Of a stretch of DNA of 64,000 nucleotides, positions 56,720-64,000 are shown piece after piece. The stretch comes from Pelotomaculum terephthalicicum JT. GTDB lineage: Bacteria > Bacillota > Desulfotomaculia > Desulfotomaculales > Pelotomaculaceae. Position 1 is the stretch's first letter, and each line of letters starts with the position of its first letter. The stretch is taken from positions 1 through 64,000 of the forward strand of contig NZ_JAKNBL010000001.1 of the NCBI RefSeq assembly GCF_022410535.1. Reading direction: 5' to 3'. The position numbers and the translations under genes were made by a program. The notes under the pieces were generated by a model. That model made no database searches. It saw only the letters and a program-made list of their open reading frames with translations, and was not told the origin of the DNA.

Positions 56720-57250
56720 TTGAATTATTTTTATGGAATTCTGTTGGTAATGCTGGGATTTTTAATTTTAGCCCCTTATATTTTCAAAATCAAAATACCG
56801 ATCTTTGTTGCCTCAACTTCTATAATCGTTGTTTTTTTAGGAGTCACATTATTTACTCATGGCCCCGGTTTAGAATCCGATAATGATATTGTTTTTAGCA
56901 GTAAAACCGTTCAAGTTACAAATCCAGCTAAAAAATATAATTTAACTTTTAGTGGAGGCACAATTGATTTATCAAATGTAATACCTCGGCACAAAGGTGA
57001 AAAGATAATAATTAACAATGTCTTTTCATGTGGAACCATTAAAATAAAACCAGAAACACCAGCTACGATTAAAATTAGTTCCGCATTTGCAGTAGCCAAA
57101 ACACCAGATAAATCATCAGTTTATTTCGGAAGTTATAATTACAAAACAAAAAGTTTTATTGAGAACGCAAATTACTTTGACATTGAAGTAAAAACCATAT
57201 TCGGCACCCTAAACATTGACGATATGATTAAAACAAAGACTGTGCAGTAA
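56720..57250 (+). CDS. Membrane protein with LiaF-like C-terminal domain
   Basis: A 176-residue protein with two N-terminal transmembrane helices (FYGILLVMLGFLILAPYIF and IPIFVASTSIIVVFLGVTLF) and an external-type beta-rich domain (NLTFSGGTIDLSNVI, INNVFSCGTIKIKP, DIEVKTIFGTLNID). The repeated pattern of beta strands resembles the LiaF/DUF4097-like solenoids of cell-envelope stress proteins. Start TTG, with a weak GGGGTG site. Codon use is AT-rich, like the surrounding island. Function not known. Confidence 0.65.
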   Translation: MNYFYGILLVMLGFLILAPYIFKIKIPIFVASTSIIVVFLGVTLFTHGPGLESDNDIVFSSKTVQVTNPAKKYNLTFSGGTIDLSNVIPRHKGEKIIINNVFSCGTIKIKPETPATIKISSAFAVAKTPDKSSVYFGSYNYKTKSFIENANYFDIEVKTIFGTLNIDDMIKTKTVQ

Positions 57251-57448
57251 ATTACGTCGTCTCCGATTTGACAACGGCAGATTACTGGTTACGGAAACGA
57301 CGTCTCAACAAAAAGATTGTACAAGCAAGCCTCCCCCCGGCTACCCGTCATTCATACCTGCGGCGTTTCACTGGCCTGCTTTTTTGGTAAAACCAAAGCC
57401 GCCCTGCCGGACGGCCAATTTATTAAACCTGGCTTATTACAGTCTTAC
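57251..57448. other. GC-richer stretch of unknown origin
   Basis: About 200 bases noticeably richer in GC than their AT-rich surroundings. They contain an open plus-strand frame (LPVIHTCGVSLACFFGKTK) without start signals. It may be a remnant of an inserted element. I cannot name it. Confidence 0.3.
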
Positions 57449-57742
57449 TTAAGCGTTAAAGCGCTGCTTTATTTCTTCAGCAATTATTTCAATATCAACG
57501 TTTTCATTGTCGGAGTATATATTTTTACATTCTACCCTATACTCGGGAATTGTTTCTGCCGCTTCCTTTACCCTGAATAAAGGAGACAGCGCTGTATATT
57601 CAATTACATCTTTAGAAATTTTATATTCAGCCCTCATGATTATGGTTTTTGCAAACAGCTTAAGCAAATCTTCATTGTTATCGCCGCGAATTAAATCCCT
57701 CGGAATTTTAAACTTACCAACCCTATTTATTAGATCACTCAC
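57449..57742 (-). CDS. 97-residue hypothetical protein
   Basis: No family recognised. The protein is charged and mostly helical (LLKLFAKTIIMRAEYKISKD, AAETIPEYRVECKNIYSD, VDIEIIAEEIKQRF). Start GTG with GAGG nine bases upstream. AT-rich codon use. It lies between a GC-richer remnant and tRNA-Thr on the same strand. Confidence 0.55.
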   Translation of the reverse strand: MSDLINRVGKFKIPRDLIRGDNNEDLLKLFAKTIIMRAEYKISKDVIEYTALSPLFRVKEAAETIPEYRVECKNIYSDNENVDIEIIAEEIKQRFNA

Positions 57743-57961
57743 AAATAAAACCTCATCTACTCTTATTATCTATTCATTCTGGCATATTTTCTGGTACGAA
57801 TCAATGAGCCCATTAACTGCTGAAGTAACGATTAAAAGCGTTTTGTTTAGTCAAGTAAATATTAGTTGGGAGCGCACCTGTCTTTTGGTTTTGCTCGGTT
57901 CTGTTAGGCATGGATAAGTCTCATTTTAAAATGTTTGGCACACTTTTGACTTCTAATAGCT

Positions 57962-57998
57962 AATGGCAAGGACTTCCAACCTCGGAACCCTTGCCATT
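57962..57998 (-). repeat. Inverted repeat after tRNA-Thr
   Basis: AATGGCAAGG pairs with CCTTGCCATT, with a further inner TTCC/GGAA pairing. On the minus strand it lies a dozen bases after the tRNA CCA, in the place of a terminator, but no T-run follows. Confidence 0.6.
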
Positions 57999-58009
57999 GC
58001 TGTATAATT

Positions 58010-58084
58010 TGGAGCTGATGGTGGGATTTGAACCCACGACCTGCGCATTACGAGTGCGCTGCTCTACCCCTGAGCCACATCAGC
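58010..58084 (-). tRNA. tRNA-Thr (anticodon CGT)
   Basis: Cloverleaf visible on the minus strand: acceptor GCTGATG with CATCAGC, D-loop AGGGGTAG, anticodon stem GCGCA/TGCGC with loop CTCGTAA (anticodon CGT, reads ACG), and T-arm GTGGG-TTCAAAT-CCCAC. The discriminator base is T, followed by encoded CCA. Confidence 0.95.
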
Positions 58085-58408
58085 AAATTAGTTCTTTCTC
58101 AGTTAATAACTAGTGTATCTAATATTTTATCTGAACAAGTGGTTAAAGTCAACTTTACTCAAATCTCACTTTACTCAAATCACAAGTTTATCCAAATCCC
58201 TTTCTTAATGAATTGACTATCTTATAATAATGAGAGCTATAAAATATGATCTGCTACGCAATTTCCCATAAATTCCATTTATAAACTTAAACATTTTATT
58301 GCTATCTGAATGTTAACTGCCAAACAGGACCAGAGTCCCGTAACAATAGTTCTTTTTTCATATTTCCTTATATTAGACAGCTTTATATAATAATATAAAA
58401 GACGCAAA
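58085..58408. other. AT-rich gap upstream of the c-di-GMP riboswitch
   Basis: About 320 AT-rich bases between tRNA-Thr and the riboswitch. They should carry the tRNA promoter (minus) and the riboswitch promoter (plus; TTTATATAATAATAT near 58382-58396 is a possible -10). No gene is seen. Confidence 0.4.
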
Positions 58409-58489
58409 CTGAAAAGAGCAAACATAGTGAAAACTATGGACGCAAAACCACGGGTCTAAGGCATATTGCCATGATAGCCGGGTTACCAG
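58409..58489 (+). promoter_or_regulatory. c-di-GMP-I (GEMM) riboswitch
   Basis: All GEMM-I landmarks are present in order: GAGCAAAC (58416-58423), a CATAGT-GAAA-ACTATG stem with its GNRA tetraloop, GGACGCAAAACC (58438-58449), CGGGTCTAAGGC, and GATAGCCGGGTTACCAG (58473-58489) as the tetraloop-receptor/closing strand. It is 40-odd bases before the start of a small membrane protein gene, its likely target. Confidence 0.92.
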
Positions 58490-58502
58490 TAACCCCGGTA
58501 TT
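58478..58502 (+). terminator. Expression-platform hairpin overlapping the c-di-GMP aptamer
   Basis: CCGGGTTAC (58478-58486), which belongs to the aptamer, can instead pair with GTAACCCCGG (58489-58498), followed by TATTTCC. Aptamer and hairpin are mutually exclusive, so ligand binding should prevent the hairpin, suggesting an ON switch. Confidence 0.6.
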
Positions 58503-58527
58503 TCCTTTCACAAAGAAGGGTTAGCGG

Positions 58528-58764
58528 ATGCGTTATGGAAAAATGTTTTACTTAAACGTTCTTAATATCATTTTATTAGTACTAACTTTATTAATATTAG
58601 TAAAATATTACAGTCCAATGCTTGCTGTTGGCATTGCCCTTTATTTATTGATGGGTTTTGACGATTCACGTAACAAGTTTTTCTCCCGCGCTAGTGAACA
58701 AAACCATACAGTTATAGTAACTGATTGGATAAAAAATGAAGTAAAGGCAACAATTATAAAATAA
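58528..58764 (+). CDS. Small membrane protein under c-di-GMP riboswitch
   Basis: A 78-residue protein with two hydrophobic helices (VLNIILLVLTLLILVKYY and MLAVGIALYLLMGF) and a short polar tail (DDSRNKFFSRASEQNHTVIV). I do not recognise a family. The ATG follows GAAGGG. It is the only gene that the riboswitch can control before the next terminators, so it is likely a c-di-GMP-responsive envelope protein. Confidence 0.72.
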   Translation: MRYGKMFYLNVLNIILLVLTLLILVKYYSPMLAVGIALYLLMGFDDSRNKFFSRASEQNHTVIVTDWIKNEVKATIIK

Positions 58765-59160
58765 GTTAATAATATTATTAAAATGTGTTATTTTTAGGAC
58801 TGAAGTCCTAAAAAATTGGGATATGCTACCCATGTGTGACAAATAAAAATAATTATAATTATTTTTAATACCTCCTTTAATATAATCACCCATCTGCGGG
58901 GTTTTACCCCACCATTCCCTTTTTTCCATAACAACAGGGAATTTTTTTTTGCTTCTAAATCGTATTTCCTTTACAGAAGCACTTAAATCTTTTTAAATAT
59001 CTAAAAAAGTCAATAAAATCCATATAATAAGAAATAAATATACCCGCTTTTTCAGTTTAGAGAAATATATGCCTTCATCATAATTAAAAATTCCTTTCAA
59101 ATACCATTTTAGTAGTATAAAATATTAATTGAAATTTCAAAGGCGGGTGAAAAACATTAT
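58765..59160. other. 396-base gap with hairpins
   Basis: It contains a hairpin TTTTTAGGACT/AGTCCTAAAAA (about 58791-58814), a short hairpin GGGGTTTTACCCC, and a terminator (next entry). The rest is AT-rich, probably including the promoter of the cNMP-binding gene. A minus-strand frame here has AAAGGAGG but no start codon at proper distance. Confidence 0.4.
58915..58950 (+). terminator. Terminator-like hairpin upstream of the cNMP-binding gene
   Basis: TTCCC (58915-58919) pairs with GGGAA (58937-58941), followed by nine T. The stem is short. Confidence 0.5.
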
Positions 59161-60567
59161 ATGGATGCTCTTGAAAGCATTTTGAAAAAAATATCTTTTT
59201 TTCAAAACTTAAACTGTCCTTTGCAAGACCTGGTTAAAAAAATGCATCTGGAACGTTTTGAAGAAAACACAGATATATTTTCTGAGGGAGATCAAGGTTC
59301 AAGCTTATACCTAATCATATCAGGAAGGGTTTTAATATATTCAAAATCGTCCACCGGGCAGGAAATGGCTATTCAAACACTTGAACCATCAGATATTTTT
59401 GGAGAAATGAGTCTGCTAGACGGCGGATATCGCTCGGCCTGCGCAAGGACATTAGAAAAATCAATAGTTTTTAGTCTGGAACGGAAAGATTTTTTGGAGT
59501 TTCTAGACAACAACCCCAAAGCGGCGGTGACCATTATTGAAACTTTAAGCAAAAGACTCCGGCAATCAAATATCCGAAATAAAATATTAATTGAAACCAA
59601 CCGCAAGCTGTCTACTCAGAACAATGACCAAAAGCAGAGCGCCGGCAACACACCCGGACAGGCTACTGACGAACAACAAGAACAGCTAGCCGAAGAAAAA
59701 AAAGAATATAGCATTAAAGCAGATAGAGCCGGTATGGAAGAGAGGGAGGAAAGCGGTTTCGCAGGAGTATTGGAACAGCATTTATATGAAGTCGAGCATT
59801 CTGCGGAGGAAGATGAAAAGCCAAGAGTAAAAAAAGATACTGACCTGAGAGAAATGTTATATAATAAAAAAGTTGTTTGTCCAATTTGCAATTCAAAATT
59901 CGAATCACCGAAAGCTCTGTCAAAATACGTTCAAACTACGAAAATGGATTATGATTTCTGTCAGTACTACAAAAATATTAATCCGCTTTTTTATGAAATG
60001 ATTGTATGTCCCATTTGCGGTTTCACCTTTAACGAAGAAATACTTGGCATGCGCCTGAAAAAAGAGCAGTCGGAAGAAATAAAATCGCGCCTGATGACAT
60101 TCTGGCAAGAGAATAAATTAAAGGACTATAGTGGAGTTCGTACTCTGGAAGAAGCCATAGAAACTTTTCTGTTGGCTATCTACAGCCTCCAGGGCAGACC
60201 TGTTAAAAAATCCCTGATGGGTATGCTGTTTTTAAAAATTGCCTGGCTCTACAGGTTTAAACATGAAAAAGTTCAAGAGCGAAAGTATATTGAAAAAGCC
60301 TTGACTAGCCTTTCAATAGCTTTTGAAAGTGAGGATTTTTCCAATGTCAGGTCGGAAATAAATACGGCATACTTGTTGGGCGTGTTAAATATGAATTCGG
60401 GCAATTACAGAGAAGCGGCCAAATGGCTGGACCGTGTCCTGAGACACCCGTCAAAATCAATGTTTCCAATGGTAATTAACCAGACCAGGGAACTATGGTC
60501 CGATGTACGGCAAAAATTACGCGAGGGAAAAGAACAGAAAAAACTAAATGAAGACGTTTCCGAATGA
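59161..60567 (+). CDS. Cyclic-nucleotide-binding domain fused to DUF2225
   Basis: A 468-residue soluble protein. Residues 10-130 form a CRP-like cyclic-nucleotide-binding domain (EGDQGSSLYLIISGRVLIYS, FGEMSLLDGGYRSACARTLE, LERKDFLEFLDNNP). A charged linker rich in Glu, Gln and Lys follows (about 165-235). Then comes DUF2225 with two zinc-ribbon-like pairs (CPICNSKFESPKA and CPICGFTFNEEIL) and TPR-like helices (SEINTAYLLGVLNMNSGNYR). There is no DNA-binding domain, so this is not a standard CRP regulator; it may relay a nucleotide signal to partner proteins. The ribosome site is weak (GGCGGGTGA). Confidence 0.82.
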   Translation: MDALESILKKISFFQNLNCPLQDLVKKMHLERFEENTDIFSEGDQGSSLYLIISGRVLIYSKSSTGQEMAIQTLEPSDIFGEMSLLDGGYRSACARTLEKSIVFSLERKDFLEFLDNNPKAAVTIIETLSKRLRQSNIRNKILIETNRKLSTQNNDQKQSAGNTPGQATDEQQEQLAEEKKEYSIKADRAGMEEREESGFAGVLEQHLYEVEHSAEEDEKPRVKKDTDLREMLYNKKVVCPICNSKFESPKALSKYVQTTKMDYDFCQYYKNINPLFYEMIVCPICGFTFNEEILGMRLKKEQSEEIKSRLMTFWQENKLKDYSGVRTLEEAIETFLLAIYSLQGRPVKKSLMGMLFLKIAWLYRFKHEKVQERKYIEKALTSLSIAFESEDFSNVRSEINTAYLLGVLNMNSGNYREAAKWLDRVLRHPSKSMFPMVINQTRELWSDVRQKLREGKEQKKLNEDVSE

Positions 60568-60574
60568 TACCTGT

Positions 60575-61138
60575 TTATTCCTTCATTACAATACCGGATA
60601 AAAAAATTGTAAATAAGGTCTGAATTGTTTCTTCCACGGATAAGTTATTTTCTATTATAAAAGCCGGGTTAACCACCGACCTGATACTGGCCATCAATGC
60701 TGTGGTGAATATTTTCGGATTTATGGGTTTAAAACAACGGTATTCATCGCTTAAGAGAAGATCATCAAATAACTGTTGGATTCGTTCTGCGCGAAACCGT
60801 TCGATTTTTTCCCAGAGATGAGGGTAATGCCTGTGCAGATCATGAAGAGCCGCCGGGGTAATTATTTGGGTTATCTGCGGAACTATTTTTATAATATTTG
60901 ACATTTTTTCCACCGGGTTCTCGCAAGAATCCAACATCTGCAGTATTTTTTGTTCATAAATACTTAAAATATCATCCAGCAATGCGTCAATTATCTCTTC
61001 TTTACTATTAAAATAACGGTAAATAGTCCTTTTACTTACTCCGGCTCGCGCTGCCAACTCATCCATTGTGGCGCCGGAGAATCCTCGCTGCGCGGCCAGT
61101 TCTTTTAAGGCATGCAAGATCCTTTGCTTGTAATCCAT
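60575..61138 (-). CDS. TetR-family repressor of the ABC exporter operon
   Basis: A 187-residue TetR/AcrR repressor. The HTH domain is at the N-terminus (ILHALKELAAQRGFSGATMD, ELAARAGVSKRTIYRYFNSK), followed by an all-helical ligand domain. It begins at ATG 61138 behind GGGTGG; the frame extends to a TTG at 61171, inside the permease gene. It is the last gene of an operon with two ABC ATPases and a permease, so it probably senses an exported compound and controls these genes. Confidence 0.9.
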   Translation of the reverse strand: MDYKQRILHALKELAAQRGFSGATMDELAARAGVSKRTIYRYFNSKEEIIDALLDDILSIYEQKILQMLDSCENPVEKMSNIIKIVPQITQIITPAALHDLHRHYPHLWEKIERFRAERIQQLFDDLLLSDEYRCFKPINPKIFTTALMASIRSVVNPAFIIENNLSVEETIQTLFTIFLSGIVMKE

Positions 61139-61163
61139 TCCATACACCACCCGGACGCATTTT

Positions 61164-62273
61164 TCATGCAATTTTCTTCTTAAACTTGATAATACTCAGC
61201 GTCATCATAATCACCGAGAAAACGAGCAGTGACATAACCTGGGGAATTAAGTACGGAAAGCCGATTCCTTTTAATACGATTCCCCTGATAATCGTCAGGT
61301 AAAAGGTCAGGGGAAATATATTTCCAATGTATTGGATTATTGAGGGCATGGCCTCCCGGGGAAACATGAAACCGGACAGCATGATGCTCGGTAGGAAAAC
61401 GAAGAAAGACATTTGAAAAGCCTGCATCTGGTTTCTGGCTATATTCGAAATAAAGATGCCGATTCCCAGTGACGCTGTAATAAAAAATAGTGTTAACAAA
61501 TAAAGCTGCAATATACTGCCGCGTATGGGCACCCCAAATACAACTCCACCCACCAGCAGGGCGACGGTGATCTGCAGGTAGCCGAGCGCGATATATGGAA
61601 TCACCTTGCCGATCATTAACTCATATGATTTTACAGGTGTGACCATGAGCTGTTCCAGGGTGCCCTTTTCACGTTCCCGGACTATCCCCATGGAGGTCAT
61701 CATCACCATAGTCATGGTCACAATAATGCCAAGAATAGCGGGAACCATATAATACGCGGTGATGCCGTCAGGGTTATACCAGGGGCGCACCCTGATATCA
61801 TAAGGAAGGCTTTGCACGCCTGTTTTTTGCATAATGATTTTTTGTGATTTCAAAAGCCCGATTGAGTTGGCCACGGCAATAGCAGAATTTGACACCATGC
61901 TGTCACTGGCGTCCACCAACACCTGCACCGGCGCCGTCTCACCCTTTCTCAGCTTTTCCGCGAAATCGGGCGGGAAAATAATTCCCGCCTTGGCTTTGCC
62001 GCTGTCAATCATTTTTGTTATTTCCGCATAGCCTTTTGCTGTGCCGGTAATATCAAAGTATCCCGAAGAACTGAAAGAATCCAGGAGGTCCCTGCTTTCA
62101 ATGGACATGGACTGGTCGAAAACAACGGTGGATATATGCTTCACTTCGGTTTGAATGGCGTAACCAAAGAGCAGCAACTGCACCAGGGGGAGCATGAAAA
62201 CCATGCCGAGGGTCAACCGGTCCCTTTTCATCTGTAAGAATTCTTTCTGCAAAATTGCCAGTATTCTGCTCAT
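61164..62273 (-). CDS. ABC-2 type permease (YhfP/YbhR-like)
   Basis: A 369-residue ABC-2 membrane subunit with six transmembrane helices. One N-terminal helix (LGMVFMLPLVQLLLFGYAI) precedes a long external domain (VVFDQSMSIESRDLLDSF ... DASDSMVSNSAIAVANSIG); five helices follow, with REREKGTLEQLMVTPVKSYE, the conserved ABC-2 motif, in the first cytoplasmic loop. Such exporters pump drugs, lipids or polysaccharides. Its ATG is directly after the ATPase stop codon. Confidence 0.92.
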   Translation of the reverse strand: MSRILAILQKEFLQMKRDRLTLGMVFMLPLVQLLLFGYAIQTEVKHISTVVFDQSMSIESRDLLDSFSSSGYFDITGTAKGYAEITKMIDSGKAKAGIIFPPDFAEKLRKGETAPVQVLVDASDSMVSNSAIAVANSIGLLKSQKIIMQKTGVQSLPYDIRVRPWYNPDGITAYYMVPAILGIIVTMTMVMMTSMGIVREREKGTLEQLMVTPVKSYELMIGKVIPYIALGYLQITVALLVGGVVFGVPIRGSILQLYLLTLFFITASLGIGIFISNIARNQMQAFQMSFFVFLPSIMLSGFMFPREAMPSIIQYIGNIFPLTFYLTIIRGIVLKGIGFPYLIPQVMSLLVFSVIMMTLSIIKFKKKIA

Positions 62274-63191
62274 TTAAGATTCCTGCTTTCTTTGCAGCTT
62301 GGCCAGGGAGATGAACACATCCTCCAGGGAAGGGGTGATCTCCCTGGCTTTTACCCCTGTATAGCGGTCAAATACCGCGACATTTCCTTCAGAATCAAGC
62401 AGCACATGCAGCAGCGGCCCATGGATGGAGCATTCTTTCACATAAGGAAGCGACTCCAGCTCCTCAATCCGCTCCATGGCGTCAGGCAGGTCCACTTCGA
62501 CCATACATCCTTCAATTACATTATTTTTCAAGTTGTCCGGCGTGTCGTTGGCAATCAGTCTTCCCCCGGAAATAAAGGCGATATTGTGGCACCTTTCCGC
62601 TTCATCCATAAAATGAGTGGTAACCATAACTGTTGTTCCTTCATTAGCGAGCTTCTGGATAATTTTAAAAAACATCCGCCTGCTGGTCGGGCTGACTCCG
62701 CTGGTAGGCTCGTCCAGAAACAATATGGACGGGCGGGATATGATCGCGCATCCAAGGGCCAGCCGTTGTTTTAATCCGCCGCTCAAATTGGCGGGCAAAT
62801 CCTTCTCCCTGCCGGCCAGCCAGGCCATCTCGATCATTTCAGCAACCCTTTTTTTGCGCTCGTGATATGGGATACTGTACATTCCCGCGTAGAACACCAG
62901 GTTTTCATAAACGGTCAAGTCGTCGTACAGGCTGAATTTCTGAGACATATAGCCGATCTTTTGCTTGATTTTTTCTGATTCCCGGGCAAGGTCATATCCA
63001 AGCACGGAACCGGAGCCCGAAGTGGGCTCCAACAGCCCGCACAGCATTCTCATCGTGGTCGTCTTTCCGGAACCGTTAGGTCCTAAAAAGCCGTATATTT
63101 CACCCGGCCTGATGTTAATATTAATTCTATCGACAGCGGTAAAAGAACCAAATGTTCTGGTAAGTTCACAGGTGGTTACCACGTATTCCAT
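62274..63191 (-). CDS. ABC transporter ATP-binding protein, second
   Basis: A 305-residue ABC ATPase: Walker A GFLGPNGSGKTTTMRMLCG, Q-loop IGYMSQKFSLYDD, signature LSGGLKQRLALGCAI, Walker B ILFLDEPTSGVSP and H-loop VTTHFMDEAERC. The DrrA-like C-terminal domain ends EITPSLEDVFISL. It starts at ATG sharing one base with the stop of the upstream ATPase (TAATG). In the YbhFSR-like arrangement two ATPase domains, here in separate genes, drive one or two ABC-2 permeases. Confidence 0.94.
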   Translation of the reverse strand: MEYVVTTCELTRTFGSFTAVDRININIRPGEIYGFLGPNGSGKTTTMRMLCGLLEPTSGSGSVLGYDLARESEKIKQKIGYMSQKFSLYDDLTVYENLVFYAGMYSIPYHERKKRVAEMIEMAWLAGREKDLPANLSGGLKQRLALGCAIISRPSILFLDEPTSGVSPTSRRMFFKIIQKLANEGTTVMVTTHFMDEAERCHNIAFISGGRLIANDTPDNLKNNVIEGCMVEVDLPDAMERIEELESLPYVKECSIHGPLLHVLLDSEGNVAVFDRYTGVKAREITPSLEDVFISLAKLQRKQES

Positions 63192-64000
63192 TAAACCACC
63201 TCTTCTTTTGTCACGGCTACGAAGACATCCTCCATCGAGGGCGGTATATGTCTCAGGTGGTGAATGGCCACCTTCTTTTCTGCAAGCAAATTAATGATGG
63301 CGGCTTTTGCCTGTTCAACTTCATATACAGCCACATGGTACTTATCGCCGTAGAAATCGCCGTCAACCACTTCCGGGAGGTCGTTGATAAAATCCAAATC
63401 CCGCGCATCTGCCTTCAGTTCCAGGATTCCATACGGGAAACTCTTTTTCAAACTGCCGGGATCACCGGTCGACATAATTATCCCCCTGCTTATTAAAGCA
63501 ACTGTTTTACAGAGTTCCGCTTCATCCATGTATGGCGTAGAAACGACAATCGTGACTCCTTCTTTATTCAGCTGGTATAGAATTTTCCAGAATTCTTTGC
63601 GCGATTCCGGGTCAACGCCGTAGGTCGGCTCATCAAGGACCAACAAAGCAGGCTTGGCCAGAAGGGCGCAGGTCAGAGCCAGTTTTTGTTTCATTCCTCC
63701 GGAGAGGTCGTCGGCAAACCGTGATTTAAAACCGGCTAAACCGGTTATTTCCAGTATTTCGTCAGCCCGCCGGCGGATTGTCTTGCTGTCGATTTTGTAC
63801 AGAGCGCCAAAAAAATTGATATTTTCCGCAATCGTCAAATCACCGTAAAGGCTGAATTTTTGAGGCATATAGCCGAAACTGTCGCTGTTCCTGCTGATCC
63901 TGCCGCGGGAAGGAGTGATTAAGCCGCAAAGCATGCGCAGCAGGGTAGTTTTTCCGGCGCCGTCCGGGCCAACCAGACCGAAAATATCGCCCCGGTCAAT
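63191..64000 (-). CDS. ABC transporter ATP-binding protein, first (N-terminus outside window)
   Basis: The visible 269 codons include Walker A (LVGPDGAGKTTLLRMLCGL), Q-loop GYMPQKFSLYGD, signature LSGGMKQKLALTCAL, Walker B LLVLDEPTYGVDPES and the C-terminal MEDVFVAVTKEEV. The frame is open to the right edge (position 64000), so the first residues are missing. It is the promoter-proximal gene seen in this operon; a HlyD-like partner might precede it outside the window. Confidence 0.93.
   Translation of the reverse strand: MDRGDIFGLVGPDGAGKTTLLRMLCGLITPSRGRISRNSDSFGYMPQKFSLYGDLTIAENINFFGALYKIDSKTIRRRADEILEITGLAGFKSRFADDLSGGMKQKLALTCALLAKPALLVLDEPTYGVDPESRKEFWKILYQLNKEGVTIVVSTPYMDEAELCKTVALISRGIIMSTGDPGSLKKSFPYGILELKADARDLDFINDLPEVVDGDFYGDKYHVAVYEVEQAKAAIINLLAEKKVAIHHLRHIPPSMEDVFVAVTKEEVV

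Noticed and set aside
58666-58929. 87-codon minus-strand frame over the c-di-GMP target gene
   Set aside because: No ribosome site at its ATG, antisense to a better supported gene, and crossed by terminator hairpins.

Overview
The window reads as chromosome from a Gram-positive, probably spore-forming, anaerobic Firmicute, most likely in the Peptococcaceae (Desulfotomaculum/Pelotomaculum group). This placement is inferred from gene content: Rex, DegS/DegU-like and AbrB regulators, a SleB-type cortex hydrolase, SLH-anchored surface proteins with CsaB, a futalosine menaquinone pathway, selenocysteine machinery and an Si-type citrate synthase. No 16S rRNA gene is present to confirm it.

Layout. 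0-1.3 kb: end of a MacB-like permease and a DUF421 membrane protein. 1.6-19.4 kb: a large cell-surface polysaccharide block, mostly on the minus strand. It holds galU, a TagO/WecA-like initiating transferase, fabZ, glycosyltransferases, an SLH-anchored phosphodiester glycosidase, a NodB deacetylase, a MurJ-like flippase, an O-antigen-ligase-like protein, DUF4330, an LCP ligase, csaB and tagA. Together these look like synthesis, export, attachment and pyruvylation of a secondary cell-wall polymer that SLH proteins bind. 19.6-23.0 kb: selB-selA. 23.4-27.1 kb: a PurS-PurL fusion with purQ. 27.3-28.7 kb: citrate synthase.

28.9-34.8 kb holds the least ordinary locus: four tightly coupled minus-strand genes encoding an unrecognised helical protein, two different BrxD/DUF2791-like P-loop ATPases, and an SF1 (DNA2/NAM7-type) helicase with a zinc ribbon. 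It is a candidate defence or DNA-maintenance system. 35-36.2 kb: an L,D-transpeptidase and a coiled-coil protein built from seven 42-bp in-frame tandem repeats. 36.3-43.2 kb: a menaquinone operon, hepS-like, menG, ubiD-like, ubiA-like, mqnE, mqnA, mqnC. 43.3-53.4 kb: speD, ferredoxin, a DegS/DegU two-component pair, patatin, rex, small zinc proteins, a TPR protein, a nucleotidase, a LysM-SleB hydrolase under a c-di-AMP (ydaO) riboswitch, DUF2512 and an RNase HI-like protein.

53.7-59.1 kb is AT-rich and accessory-like: abrB, several very small genes, a cysteine-desulfurase-like protein, a LexA-like relic, tRNA-Thr(CGT), and a c-di-GMP-I riboswitch ahead of a small membrane protein. 59.2-64 kb: a cNMP-binding/DUF2225 protein, then a TetR-controlled ABC-2 exporter with two ATPases, cut by the window end.

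Across the first 44 kb about nine to ten copies of a dispersed palindromic element, with arms of 7-bp units (GANTNCT type) around a conserved core, fill the intergenic gaps. They are absent from 45 to 64 kb.
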